From Xestospongia muta (lineage: Eukaryota > Porifera > Demospongiae > Haplosclerida > Petrosiidae): a stretch of DNA of 64,000 nucleotides. Made by a program: the position numbers and the translations under genes. Below, in pieces: positions 10,264 through 20,328 of this stretch (the first letter of the stretch is position 1; every line of letters starts with the position of its first letter). Location of the stretch: assembly GCA_963693285.1 (NCBI GenBank), contig OY848924.1, positions 1,974,144 to 2,038,143 on the forward strand. Direction: 5' to 3'. Below the pieces are notes generated by a model. That model saw only the letters and a list, made by a program, of their open reading frames with translations. It was not told where the DNA came from and did not search any database.

Positions 10264-13200
10264 ATGGTTGTTGATCCAGTAAAGACATCAGATGACTATG
10301 AACGAGTATGTTTGTTAGTATAATTCTTTGTTATATATCATTGTGTGTTGTTAATAGATATTACGAGAACCATATGATTATATATGTCAAGTTAAAGGCA
10401 AGGAAGTTAGAGTGAAATTGATTGAGGTAATTCATTTGTATTGACACAGCTATATAACATGGTTATTGGTCTGTCAAGAAGTCATACTTTACAGGAATTA
10501 GTACCTTTTTGTCTATCAAACTTTTGTTTACTTATAATGATATGGTTTGCCTATGTGTACTATAAATCTATTAAAATGAAATATTGTAAGAATTTATAGA
10601 AAAGAGAGGGTTAGTAGAAGTGTGTTTTATGTATAGACATTTAGTAGGAACTTTGAAAAGACAAGATATAGTGAAAAGAAATACTAAGAGTTTAATGTAA
10701 TAAATATGTTTCTCTTCTTGGTCTTTTCTCTCACTCTCTCTCCCTCCCTCATGCTCCCTCTTTGTCCTTTATTATTTTAGGCATTTAATAGCTGGTTACA
10801 AATTCCAGATGAAAAGAAGAAAGAAATTCAAGAAATTACTCAAATGTTACATAATGCAAGTCTTGTGTAAGTACAATTCATACTAGTATAACTTAAGAGT
10901 GTTTCTCATATATTGTACACTTCAGTAAATAATTCTCAGTGAAAATATTCACTAAACTATTTCTAATTTATTAGTATTTATTTTCTCTAGTATTGATGAT
11001 ATAGAGGATAATTCATTGCTAAGAAGAGGTATTCCAGGTAAACAAAATTTATAATATACTGCATATAGTTTCATGAATTGATGTTTGCCTGACCTTTTAC
11101 CTAATCACTTTATATTAAGGACACCCTCTATACTAATGATACTTAATGTAGTGTATTGCTAATACTTTCAGAGTATTATTGTATTACCAGAAATCTCTCT
11201 ATACAAATACTGTTCATAGTTGCTATTATTACGTGCCTAATATTGTAGCAACAGAGATTATCCTTATATCAAGTGCTAATGGTTTATTTAAAGGCTAGTC
11301 CATCTTATTTTTAACATTCTAGTTAACCCTTTGTGCACCAAAAACACATTTATGTGTCGGTAACTAATCTCACGCCAACACCAACGACGCATACATGCGT
11401 CAATGCACTAACCTCCCAATTTTTTTCTTGACACAAGTTTGATAGTGTTCCTAGTTTACTTAATCTATATTATTGCAATACTACTTAACGTTTTCATGCC
11501 CAACGCCCACTCACAATTAACAGCTTCACTAGCTCCACCTGTTACAGATAGTGATGGCCAAAGCACTAACTACAGATGATATTATAGGAAAAAAATTTTA
11601 ATGACTGTGAAGAGTCAGAGTTCAGTGATATATTTAAAGATGTGCAAACAAATATACATAATAGTTTATAATTCCATATAAACTGATATCAGTGACGGTA
11701 GTGATTCTAATGATGTTATGTTTTGTAAAAACTCAGATTTGAGTGGTAGGTCTTACAAAATAAATACACAAACAAATGTTGAACACGTGTTTCATGTCTA
11801 GAACTAAGTTCCAAAACATACATTACATATTTATGACCTAGAAAGTTCTTCTAGCTACCAGAGATACATAATTTGGGCATTGTGTGAAAAGGGTTAATAT
11901 ATTCACAGTGTTCAGACCCCTTATTGTTATGTGAAAAAACAGGGATCAATTTAAAATGAATTTTTAATGTACATGTTGACTTATGTTTAGAGACTAGTTC
12001 ATCCTCTTTTATACATTTTTAATTGATGTAGTTGCTCACAGAGTGTTTGGTGTTGCTTCTGCTATAAATTCAGCAAATTATATTTATTTTGTGGCAATGG
12101 ACAGAACATTAAAACTCAATCATCCTAGAGCTATGGAAATATTTACATGTAAGTTGTAATGTTATTTCAATGACATACTTATTACCATATAAGGCAATGT
12201 GGTATCAATGACTATATCATCTATCATAATATTATGATAGTACTCTATACAGTATTTATATTATAATATGACATAGGTCAGTTATTACGACTTCATAGAG
12301 GACAGGGTAAAGATATCTTTTGGAGAGATAACTATGTTTGTCCTACTGAGGAAGAATGTAAGACTATGGTTAGAGAAAGTGAGCCTATTTTTATTTTACT
12401 GCAATATTGAAGATATCATGAAATCAACGTTGAATCACATAGTCCTTATATCTAAGTAGCACTAAGATATACATGATTTGGTGACACAAAGAAGTCACAT
12501 ATAGATACCTAGCACAAAGTACAAGGTATGTATGACTTCTACAGTTTATTATATGCATACATCTATTAGCTTAGGTATTTATGTAATTGTGAATATAAAG
12601 CAACTTTGTGTCCTGAAGAGTAACTAATTATTTGAGAGTTTGGAGTGTTCCAGTGTTAGATAAGTTTGGAAAGTGCTATTAAAGCTTTACAAACTTGAAA
12701 TATAAATCCTATAGTCAACATAATATAAAAAGGACGGACATTCCTATTCTTATTTCCTCTTTCGTTGTGCATCTTTTCGTATTGGAAACTCCTATTAATG
12801 ACCCAGAAGTTGAGGACAGACATTACAATATGCATCCAAAATCAGGAATTGTGTTGTGAATATAACTATTATAATAAACATTGTCATTTCCTGAACAAGT
12901 TTCTAAGTGTTCTAAGTATTGGTAGAAGTTTTCTATGTAATTTATTAAGTTGAAACTGGCCAATCAGATTGCTTTATTTAAATTATGTATACTCTAAATG
13001 TATTTTAACATCTTATACTGATATATCTACTTATTATAGAAACTGGTGGTTTATTTCAGTTAGCTGTTGACTTAATGCAATTATTTAGTGAAAATAAAAG
13101 GTTAATATTGTATGGATGGATAGATGAATTGATGGATCTATGGATAGATGGATTGATAGATGGATGGATGGATTGATTGATGAATGGATGGATAAAGAGA

Positions 13201-13446
13201 TGAATGAATAGAGTGATAGATGAATGGATGGATGATGGAGTGATAAATGGATCAATAGTATTGTCTCCATAATGTTTGTTCTATTACTATAATATTTATC
13301 TTTACAGTGATTTTAATCCATTTCTGGAGATTTTAGGACTATATTTTCAAATAAGAGATGATTATGCTAACAAGACACCAATTTCACACAAACATTTCAA
13401 AGTTGTTCTTCCAAGATTGAGGATAGATATTTTGCCTAGAATTTGA
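10264..13446 (+). pseudogene. GGPS1: Geranylgeranyl diphosphate synthase-like, C-terminally truncated
   Basis: Eight exons: 10264-10305, 10358-10426, 10781-10866, 10991-11037, 12032-12148, 12277-12378, 13040-13100 and 13308-13446. All have consensus splice sites and matching phases, and join to a 176-residue frame. The family condenses isopentenyl diphosphate with farnesyl diphosphate to make the prenyl donor for protein geranylgeranylation. The first Asp-rich motif is intact (MLHNASLVIDDIEDN, DDIED at residues 68-72), as are [18 protein letters not shown], a KTGGLF segment and the second Asp-rich motif QIRDDYAN (residues 145-152). After that, resemblance stops: 24 unrelated residues follow and a TGA at 13444. 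Human GGPS1 is about 300 residues, so roughly 110 C-terminal residues and several helices are missing. The exons up to that point look conserved, so the damage may be recent, or a terminal exon has been lost. Two decayed exons remain in unit B. Confidence 0.85.
11327..11893 (+). mobile_element. piggyBac-like non-autonomous element in a GGPS intron
   Basis: It is flanked by TTAA at 11323-11326 and 11894-11897, the target duplication typical of piggyBac. The ends are CCCTTTGTGCACC and, in reverse complement, CCCTTTTCACACAATG. From 11552 a plus-strand frame reads MAKALTTDDIIGKKF then stops, and further on acidic stretches (EESEFSDIFKD) resemble the acidic N-terminus of piggyBac transposases. About 570 bp is far too short for a transposase gene. 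Confidence 0.75.
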
Positions 13447-13543
13447 CAAGATGTTCAAGAGGTATTATCAGTAAGCATACATGTACATGTAAAATTGGTT
13501 ATTTATTAACCTTGCTGTGCATAGCGAGGATACTGTAGTCTGT

Positions 13544-13586
<43 letters not shown>
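13110..13586. repeat. GATGGATG minisatellite and (TG)n microsatellite
   Basis: A degenerate GATGGATNGATT tetranucleotide-type repeat covers about 13110-13258, inside the last GGPS intron. A (TG)20-like run lies at 13546-13586, preceded by CATAGCGAGGATACTG. Neither encodes protein; the open frame across the first is an artefact of low complexity. Confidence 0.8.
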
Positions 13587-15750
13587 TGGACTGCTTGTTA
13601 CCGGGGATTGTTTTTGAACTGCTATAAGTTGGTAACCGAAGCGTTAGCAGCTACCAACTTTTACCAATGAATAGAAAAACGTGTGGACTTTATAACAGTA
13701 GTATCAAGAACATCGTCAAGGAAAATGAAAGCTTAAAACTCGCAAAAGAATTTTCAGGCTGCAGAAGTCAAGGTGTGGTTTCTCGAAAAGTAAAAACGTA
13801 ATGTAGAATTTTTTTAGTATGTTGTAGACAATCTTAGAGGAATATGCATCAGCAAGACAGAAGGCCATTGGTCGAAGTAATGAAAAGTGATTTCAAGATT
13901 GTACATGGACTTTGAGCGAAGTGACGCATTCAGGAAATGTCTCAAACCACTGAAAAAACTGCTACTATTAGATAATATATTGATCTATGTTTGTACTATG
14001 GGACATTTCCAAAGAACGTTTCATTTTACTTTCTTTAATAGAAAATGCAAATATTTCAATCTGCTAAAAGGGTGACTGCTGATTAAGCTATAGAGGGACT
14101 CCTTTTTCTTAACAATTCCTACTGTATTTACTGGTTCTACTCCCTCTTCATTCTTATCCCAATCAGCTTCACACTCACCATCTTTTTCTCTTTTCCCATC
14201 ACCTTCACTATTCCTATCTCCCATCCTTTGCCTACAAGACCACACCCATAGACTTTTTCATATTCAAAAAATATTCTTTTTTGGTTTCACAGCATTATTT
14301 TTCTATTACATATTCTTTTGTTTAATACCTAGTAAAGTTTGTATGTGTGTTAGTAGTTCCTGTATATGTTGTGTAAATATATATCTGTATGTACATGTGT
14401 GTGTGGGTGTGACATCTAGCAAGCACAGATAATCTGCTAAAATCATTTTATAGTTTGTTTGATATCTTCTGTTGAACAAAATGTGTTTCATTTCTTTTGT
14501 AATTATTATAATCAAATTATTTGGTACAAAGAAAAATTGACATTTTTCGTATGATTTTGATGTCTACTTCTCTTTTTAATTTAATGGAAAATGTTCTACA
14601 GAAAAATGTTAATAATTAAATTATAATAATATTAACTTGTTAATTTCAGCAAAAGTTTTCAACAGTTGATTAGTATATTATTGCAACATACATGTATGAA
14701 GTTGACAGATATTTGAGTTTTCAGTAGTTTTTGATTGTACAATTAAATGATATCCAGACTGTGTAGACTCATAGATAAAAATACTTTCCAAAAACAATAA
14801 ATTTTAGGATATGTTATATCAGTCCAATACAAAGAATGCATACAAGACAGTAGTGATGACAATTACATCATTCCCACATAATATAACACAGGCACAGAAT
14901 GCAACAACATATCAGTGTATTATTAAGTGAATTAGATAGTTGGAATATATCCTTACTTGTTTGTGTGTCACTTGTGGTATTATATAGGGATGATGTAATT
15001 GTCATCATTACTATCTTGCACTGTGTTGAAAGACAAATATTTTGCTTATTATGGAATCTAGTCTGTTGTAATATCTCATAATTCCACATGTCTTTCTGTG
15101 TAACACATTTCCCACAGCTTATAAACATAAGGAACCAGCAATATTCCAGTTTAAGTATTGTATTGAATATGTCATTATTTCAATATAGGAATTGTTTGAT
15201 AGTATGTTATTATTCAATTTGAAGAAATTCTGTTAGAATAAGTCATTATTTTAATTGAGAAATTGTGTTAGTATACAATATATGTCCACTATGGGAATAC
15301 TACTTTAAAATGTTCTTTGAAAAAGTATAAATTTTATAAATGAACATGTTAAATCTATTCAAATACAAAACAAATGACAACATAATTGTCATTCACTTCT
15401 ATGTCAACTCTAATGGCTAATGTGATGGCCAGTCTATCTATCTTTTTTATAAATACAATTTCCTCTAAATAGTAGATTTGACAAATATTTCCTTTTGTCT
15501 AACCACGAAAGTTGTGTACTTTTTCTGATTTCCATAGAAGAGGGTGCTCAGTTAAAATATTATCTTCACTATCTTCATTTACTTTCTTTTTAATTTCATT
15601 GGTACTCATGAAATGCACAATCTTTCCTTTTCTCTTTTAAGAGAAGCCATGTGAACAGGTAGTTTCTATATTAATAGATGCCAATATTAATATTTTTATA
15701 TCCCTGCTCTCTATATTTCATATGTAAATACTGTATTCCTTCATTAATCA
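13587..15750. other. No confident gene; repeat fragments
   Basis: No exon I can assign. A pyrimidine-rich stretch (14100-14230) gives an acidic frame on the minus strand, judged low-complexity. Two pieces, about 14870-14930 and 15050-15105, are direct but re-ordered copies of parts of 18172-18300 (shared CTCATAATTYCACATGTCTTTCTGTG). In this copy the second piece has a stop after MESSLL, so it is a decayed relative. Confidence 0.5.
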
Positions 15751-15754
15751 ACAG

Positions 15755-16322
15755 ACATTCAGGAAGAGCTACAAGTAATTAATGCTAATAGTAAAAGTTA
15801 GAAGACAAGTTTGAAAAAAAACTATGAGAAATTGAGAACCTTATAAATGGTTTTTAGGATCAAACGTTTAGGAAGAATCAAAAGTATCATCAGATGTTAA
15901 AGTGAGTAACTTAAATAAGTTAATTTTAATTAAAGAATTGTCAGAATGCCATCAGAACAGTATATAAAACACTACAGGACAACGAAGAAGATTTTGAATG
16001 GACATTTGAGTATGTCATATTACTTTTATTTATATAATTTATGTGGCTATCCTTATTTAGTAAACCAGTCAAGGACAAAGTGAATGTGGACATTACAGTG
16101 ACAATTGTTGCCGAAGTGAAGTCCCTAGTACGTGCTTGTGTCACTGAAATGAAAGGTATGTTATTATAGTTTATGAATAAATGTTATTTTATTTACATTT
16201 TAACTAATAGGAACATATCAAAAATATTTAAAATTTTAAAATTTTTTTTTTTTTTTACAAAGACTCGATGGAAAGTATGCACAAAACAAAGATAGACAAC
16301 AGAGAAGAAATAGACTTACAAG
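15755..16322 (+). pseudogene. Coiled-coil protein gene remnant, family not recognised
   Basis: Plus-strand exon-like pieces: about 15755-15826, 15858-15900, about 15946-16009, 16061-16155 and 16263-16322. The last three join in phase and read NAIRTVYKTLQDNEEDFEW, then DKPVKDKVNVDITVTIVAEV, then DSMESMHKTKIDNREEIDLQ, all open with good donors (GTATGT, GTATGT, GTAATC). The first piece starts DIQEELQVINANSK and then runs into TAG and an apparent frameshift before NYEKLRT, and the second does not join in phase. The composition is charged and helical with few Gly or Pro, so coiled coil or BAR-like helices are possible. No start or end was found. It looks like a gene losing its 5' part. Not found in unit B, where this interval is deleted. 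Confidence 0.5.
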
Positions 16323-16489
16323 GTAATCTTTGATATCCTTCAAATGAAATGCAATTAATTACAATTTCTTTATCCATAAATATTTATTTACGATCAGTTT
16401 GGTTTTAAAATGGAACCTTATCCTCTTCTGAAAGACAAGGAGAGAATACACTGACTTCAATGCATACATCGACTTCACCCTGTATTGCG

Positions 16490-16735
16490 TTAGTTGTCTT
16501 CCACGGCACGCAGTCGAGATCGTTGACTTGGAACGTCATTAGTATAGAGATCAGATTGAGAGTCTGTTTCTTCTAACATACTAGCATCGTCAATAGTCAT
16601 GGTTACAGAAAACAAAGATCTCCTTATCCTTCTCCTCGGTGGAAAAGGCGAAACATCATCAGTTTCACCGTATAGTGTTGTCTTTGTCTTCCGCTCATAG
16701 TCAGTCATAGCGCAGTATCTCTTAGAACGCCACAT
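16490..16735 (-). CDS. Hypothetical 81-residue protein
   Basis: A single open frame from ATG at 16735 to a stop at 16490, basic at first (MWRSKRYCAMTDYERK), then a PPRRRIRRS segment at about residues 33-41, then an acidic tail (EETDSQSDLYTND). Local G+C is clearly higher than in the flanks, unlike the A+T-rich shadow frames nearby. No domain, signal peptide or membrane segment is recognisable. It is antisense to and just downstream of the coiled-coil remnant. It could be a real small nuclear protein or a last exon of an unseen gene; evidence is only composition and openness. Confidence 0.3.
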   Translation of the reverse strand: MWRSKRYCAMTDYERKTKTTLYGETDDVSPFPPRRRIRRSLFSVTMTIDDASMLEETDSQSDLYTNDVPSQRSRLRAVEDN

Positions 16736-18171
16736 AGTAATAATAATAAATACCTGAAGTACAACTACCTACTTGCCATGTTTACTGCAATATTTCAGGA
16801 GTACCTGCGAATAGATTTGTAGAAGTTTACTTATGACTCTCTTACAGCATTCAATGTGTAGTATTCGTTCATAATACTTACAATCATTTCCTTTTGAGGT
16901 TTCACACCTGACACAGGCACCTATTAAAGCTGGTAGAGTATTATTCCAATTACTACTTTAGCTTGACATAAAATACTAGCACTTCTTGATAGTTCAAAAC
17001 CAATGTCACATTGTGTAGTAACTTGAATTAAGGTTTCCAATCTTTATTTGTATTTTTCTTCTAAATAAAGAATAAAAATACATGATTTGTTAAGATTACA
17101 GCTTGACAACATGTGTTTTGTTATGAACAATTGTGGAGATTAGCATGAATTCCACGATAGGCTATATCAGATAAATCTCCAGTTGTCAAGTGTATATGAT
17201 ATAATTATATAGATAGATCTCTGACCCTGATATATAAAACAAATATGCACACATAACGTATGTATTATCTGTACATGTTCTATTTATTACTTATATGATT
17301 GGTATATATGCTTCCCTGTAGAGTACTAAAAACTGAAACTGCCAAATTATGTTAAACAAAACAAAGGTTTTTCTGCTGAACAATGGATGACAATATAAAT
17401 TGTTACTTCTTAAATTATATATAACAGATTACAGATTTTATTAAACGATAATAATTTTTGATAGACATATTAAATAATGGTAACAATAATATATCAAAGA
17501 TACATATACATAAACAATATTAAAAGTCATATTTTATTAATATTAGCTTCAAGTTATTATTATTATTCAGTAGATGTAGCATAATTCTGATACAACTGTT
17601 AACCATTTCATTTTAACTTTTAATTGTAACTTTTCATAAATGGGGATTATATGGGTCCATTCAATAATTTTAAATTCAAATTATCAGTACAAATTGTATA
17701 CTCTTGAGAGAAATCTCAAAGTTGTAAAAACAATGACAAAGTTCTTTTATTGACTATAACTAAATTGTTTTCAGAGCAATGACTTGACTATTGTTATCGT
17801 TTCATTGGTGTATTCTCTTTAGGTTCAGAAATCATACATAAATTACATTGGAACATGATCACAATTAATGACAACCCACAGAAATTTAATGCCTTGGTAT
17901 ATTAACACTAACTATAATATTATATTCCTTATATTACAAAAGTGATAGTACATGTAAAGTTATAATTATGCCTTGTATTTAGGAAGACTTAAAAAAATTA
18001 AAATATATAAAACTGTAATATAGAATAAAAAAAGAATGAGAACTTTTATTTTGGATGATATTACTTATGACCACATATCTAGAAAGCAATTAGATAACGG
18101 AAGAAAATTTGTTTCATCATCAAGAGTCTTTGCACTAGACCAATCACTAACAAACAACAAGTATTTTACAA
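16736..18171. other. No gene seen
   Basis: About 1.4 kb of A+T-rich sequence without a supportable exon on either strand. I looked here for the N-terminal exons of the PPCS remnant (the Gly-rich TSGGT segment and the NFSSG motif) and did not find them. Confidence 0.45.
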
Positions 18172-18360
18172 ATGGAAGCTAGGCTGTTGCAATATCTCAT
18201 AATTTCACATGTCTTTCTGTGTATTGGATACTTCCAGACTTCCCACATAACACAGGGACAGAATGCCACAATATATCACTGTATTATCAGATACCAAACT
18301 ATAAACACTAAAACCTCTTGTATTAATTTCACATTAGAGTATGGACCTCTGGTACCATAG
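18172..18360 (+). CDS. Short secreted or receptor-like fragment with signal peptide
   Basis: A 62-residue frame. The start MEARLLQYLIISHVFLCIGY looks like a signal peptide. It is followed by SHITQGQNATIYHCII, which resembles the first strand region of an Ig-like domain (Gln-Gly-x-Asn-Ala-Thr, then a Cys) and has N-glycosylation sites NAT and NFT. It then stops at TAG. The absence of a second half suggests only the first exon of a receptor gene survives. Decayed copies of the same pieces lie near 14,870 and 15,050. Confidence 0.35.
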   Translation: MEARLLQYLIISHVFLCIGYFQTSHITQGQNATIYHCIIRYQTINTKTSCINFTLEYGPLVP

Positions 18361-18658
18361 AAATAGCCACCATAGTATATATGATTATACAAATTATAAT
18401 AATCAACTCTACAACAATAGCTATAATGTTAAGGAGAACCAAATTCAAAATCTATTGAAATTTGTAGAAATATGTCAAGTAACGGAAGGAAATCAGGAAC
18501 AAGTATAAAATATGGAAACATCAAGTATATCATTAGATCTGGTAGTAGAAATGACATTAATGAATATACTAAAAGAAAAACACTGTCTTGGTAATCTTCG
18601 GTATGAATGAACAAATGATTATAAATAGTCTATATTATGGAGTAACTAATTGTAACAG

Positions 18659-19710
18659 ATAATTATAATATCAACTAACTTGTTATATTGTGTCCCATTC
18701 ACTACTATACTTGACTATGTACATTATCTCAATGTTATTAGTCCATTAATGAACAACTCTCAATATATGATATATCTGGCAGCAGCTGTGTCTGACTCTA
18801 TACATCATGATGACATGGTAAGTGAAGTCTAGTAGAGATGAGTCTTATATATTAAATAAAAGAGAAAAAATCATTCAATACTCTGAAATGAAGGAAGTTA
18901 TATGAAACTGAGTAGTTACTAATGTATATCATTAAAATTAGTTAGTGTACATTAGACTTATTTTATATGCTCTTTTGTGCTGTGAGATATTTCATTCTTC
19001 TATTATACATGTTCTTAACATAATAATTTCTGTCTCCTTTAAATTCTTGTCATGTCAAACATAATATATCATCATCACCATCATTGAGTCTTCACTTACA
19101 ACAAGTACCAAAGTTAATAGCAGTATTAACTCAACATTGGTCACCTAATGCTTTCATTGTCTCCTTTAAAGTATGTCTATTCCATTGACATTATACGATA
19201 TTAGTCTGTTACTAGTTAGAAACTAATGAGAGTATTGTAGTTAGTAGAACTAGAAAAGCTCTGACAAAATATGGAAATTAAGTAAGTTTATAAACTATAG
19301 ATATTGTTTTAGAGTATCTTTAAATTGTCCTATACAGCTAGGTTGATCAGTTATATAAATAGTTTACTGTATATGGACATATAGCAATTTTGTATCGACT
19401 CTTTTTTGTTGATAGTCAGTTTTCAGTCCATAGCTATTACTTTGTTCATTGGTACCAACCATTGTAAGTAGTAACCAGTAAATAATATTAAGTTAATAAT
19501 CTGGAGAGATCATTGTGTTTCCATATGATATCATTATAGGAATGTCTATGTGTAAAATAACTGTGATCTCTTCTATAGGTTGTAGTTGATAATACACTAG
19601 TTCAAAAGAAAGAGAAAATGACTATTGTTGAAGGAGATGAACTTAATGAGGAAGTACGTTGTCTCTCTGTAGAGGAGAAAGAGAAGTGTGTGGTTATTAA
19701 AGGAAATTAA
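18659..19710 (+). pseudogene. PPCS: Phosphopantothenate-cysteine ligase, C-terminal half, inactivated
   Basis: Four plus-strand exons, all phase 0: 18659-18817 (VPFTTILDYVHYLN, then MIYLAAAVSD), about 19057-19170 (LHLQQVPKLIAVLTQHWSPN), 19216-19281 (ETNESIVVSRTRKALTKYGN) and 19579-19710 (VVVDNTLVQKKEKMTIVEGD, stop at 19708). They match, in order, the human PPCS segments around YLAAAVSDF, MVPKLLSPLVKDWAPKAF, LETDPAIVINRARKALEIY and QVVVANIL. The enzyme joins cysteine to phosphopantothenate in coenzyme A synthesis. Lesions: the last codon of the third exon is TAA (19279-19281), exactly where the homologue has Gln and immediately before GTAAGT, so a single C-to-T change from CAA explains it. The second exon has no AG acceptor just upstream. 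No exons for the N-terminal half (TSGGT and NFSSG) are found. Confidence 0.85.
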
Positions 19711-20328
19711 TATCTTATTTATGTTGTGAACATAAACAATATTAAAGTAAAAATACATAACAAAGTCAACATATAACCTTGTCAGTCATAATTACTATTT
19801 TTTATTAATATCTTATAAATTCTTAATTTTATACTTATATGTACATAGTATTATTATCCAGAAATTAATGAAGGGTTAAAATTAACCTGCCTCGTGGCAG
19901 GTAGTAAGGTATGCCTACTAGAGTTAGTTTCCCCAGTTTCTCTCATATATGTACCTCATACTGGGACATAGAAGAAAATAGAATGTATAGACTTAGTTAA
20001 TAGAAATGAACACTTTAAGGTAAGTGTAATATAAACAAAATAGAACATCAAAACTAGTCACAAGTTATTTTGAGCTAATCAATTTATTACTATAATATGT
20101 CTAGAGTGAAATATTGAACTGATATGTCAGTTTGAATGTGAATGTAGTTTATTTCAAGTAGTCATCCAACATACTTAACATTGGATTAAGTTAATGTTAA
20201 TGAAGTATGTAATTATCATGTTGTCATTATACTGTGTTTATTACTATTGTACTTTGGATAAATGATTTCAATTTTTTTGTTACCTTATTTACATTTCTCT
20301 TTATTTTATGTCAAGTCTTTATGCAGTA
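19711..20328. other. No gene; 3' flank of PPCS remnant
   Basis: A+T-rich spacer with an ATTAAA about 30 bp after the PPCS stop that could be the old polyadenylation signal. Nothing else is recognisable before the array begins. Confidence 0.4.

Noticed and set aside
13085..13270. IHPSIHLSIH-type frame
   Set aside because: Translation of the GATGGATG minisatellite.
14021..14245. Acidic minus-strand frame (DKNEEGVEPVN)
   Set aside because: Purine-rich low complexity without splice or conservation support; could not be tied to a gene.
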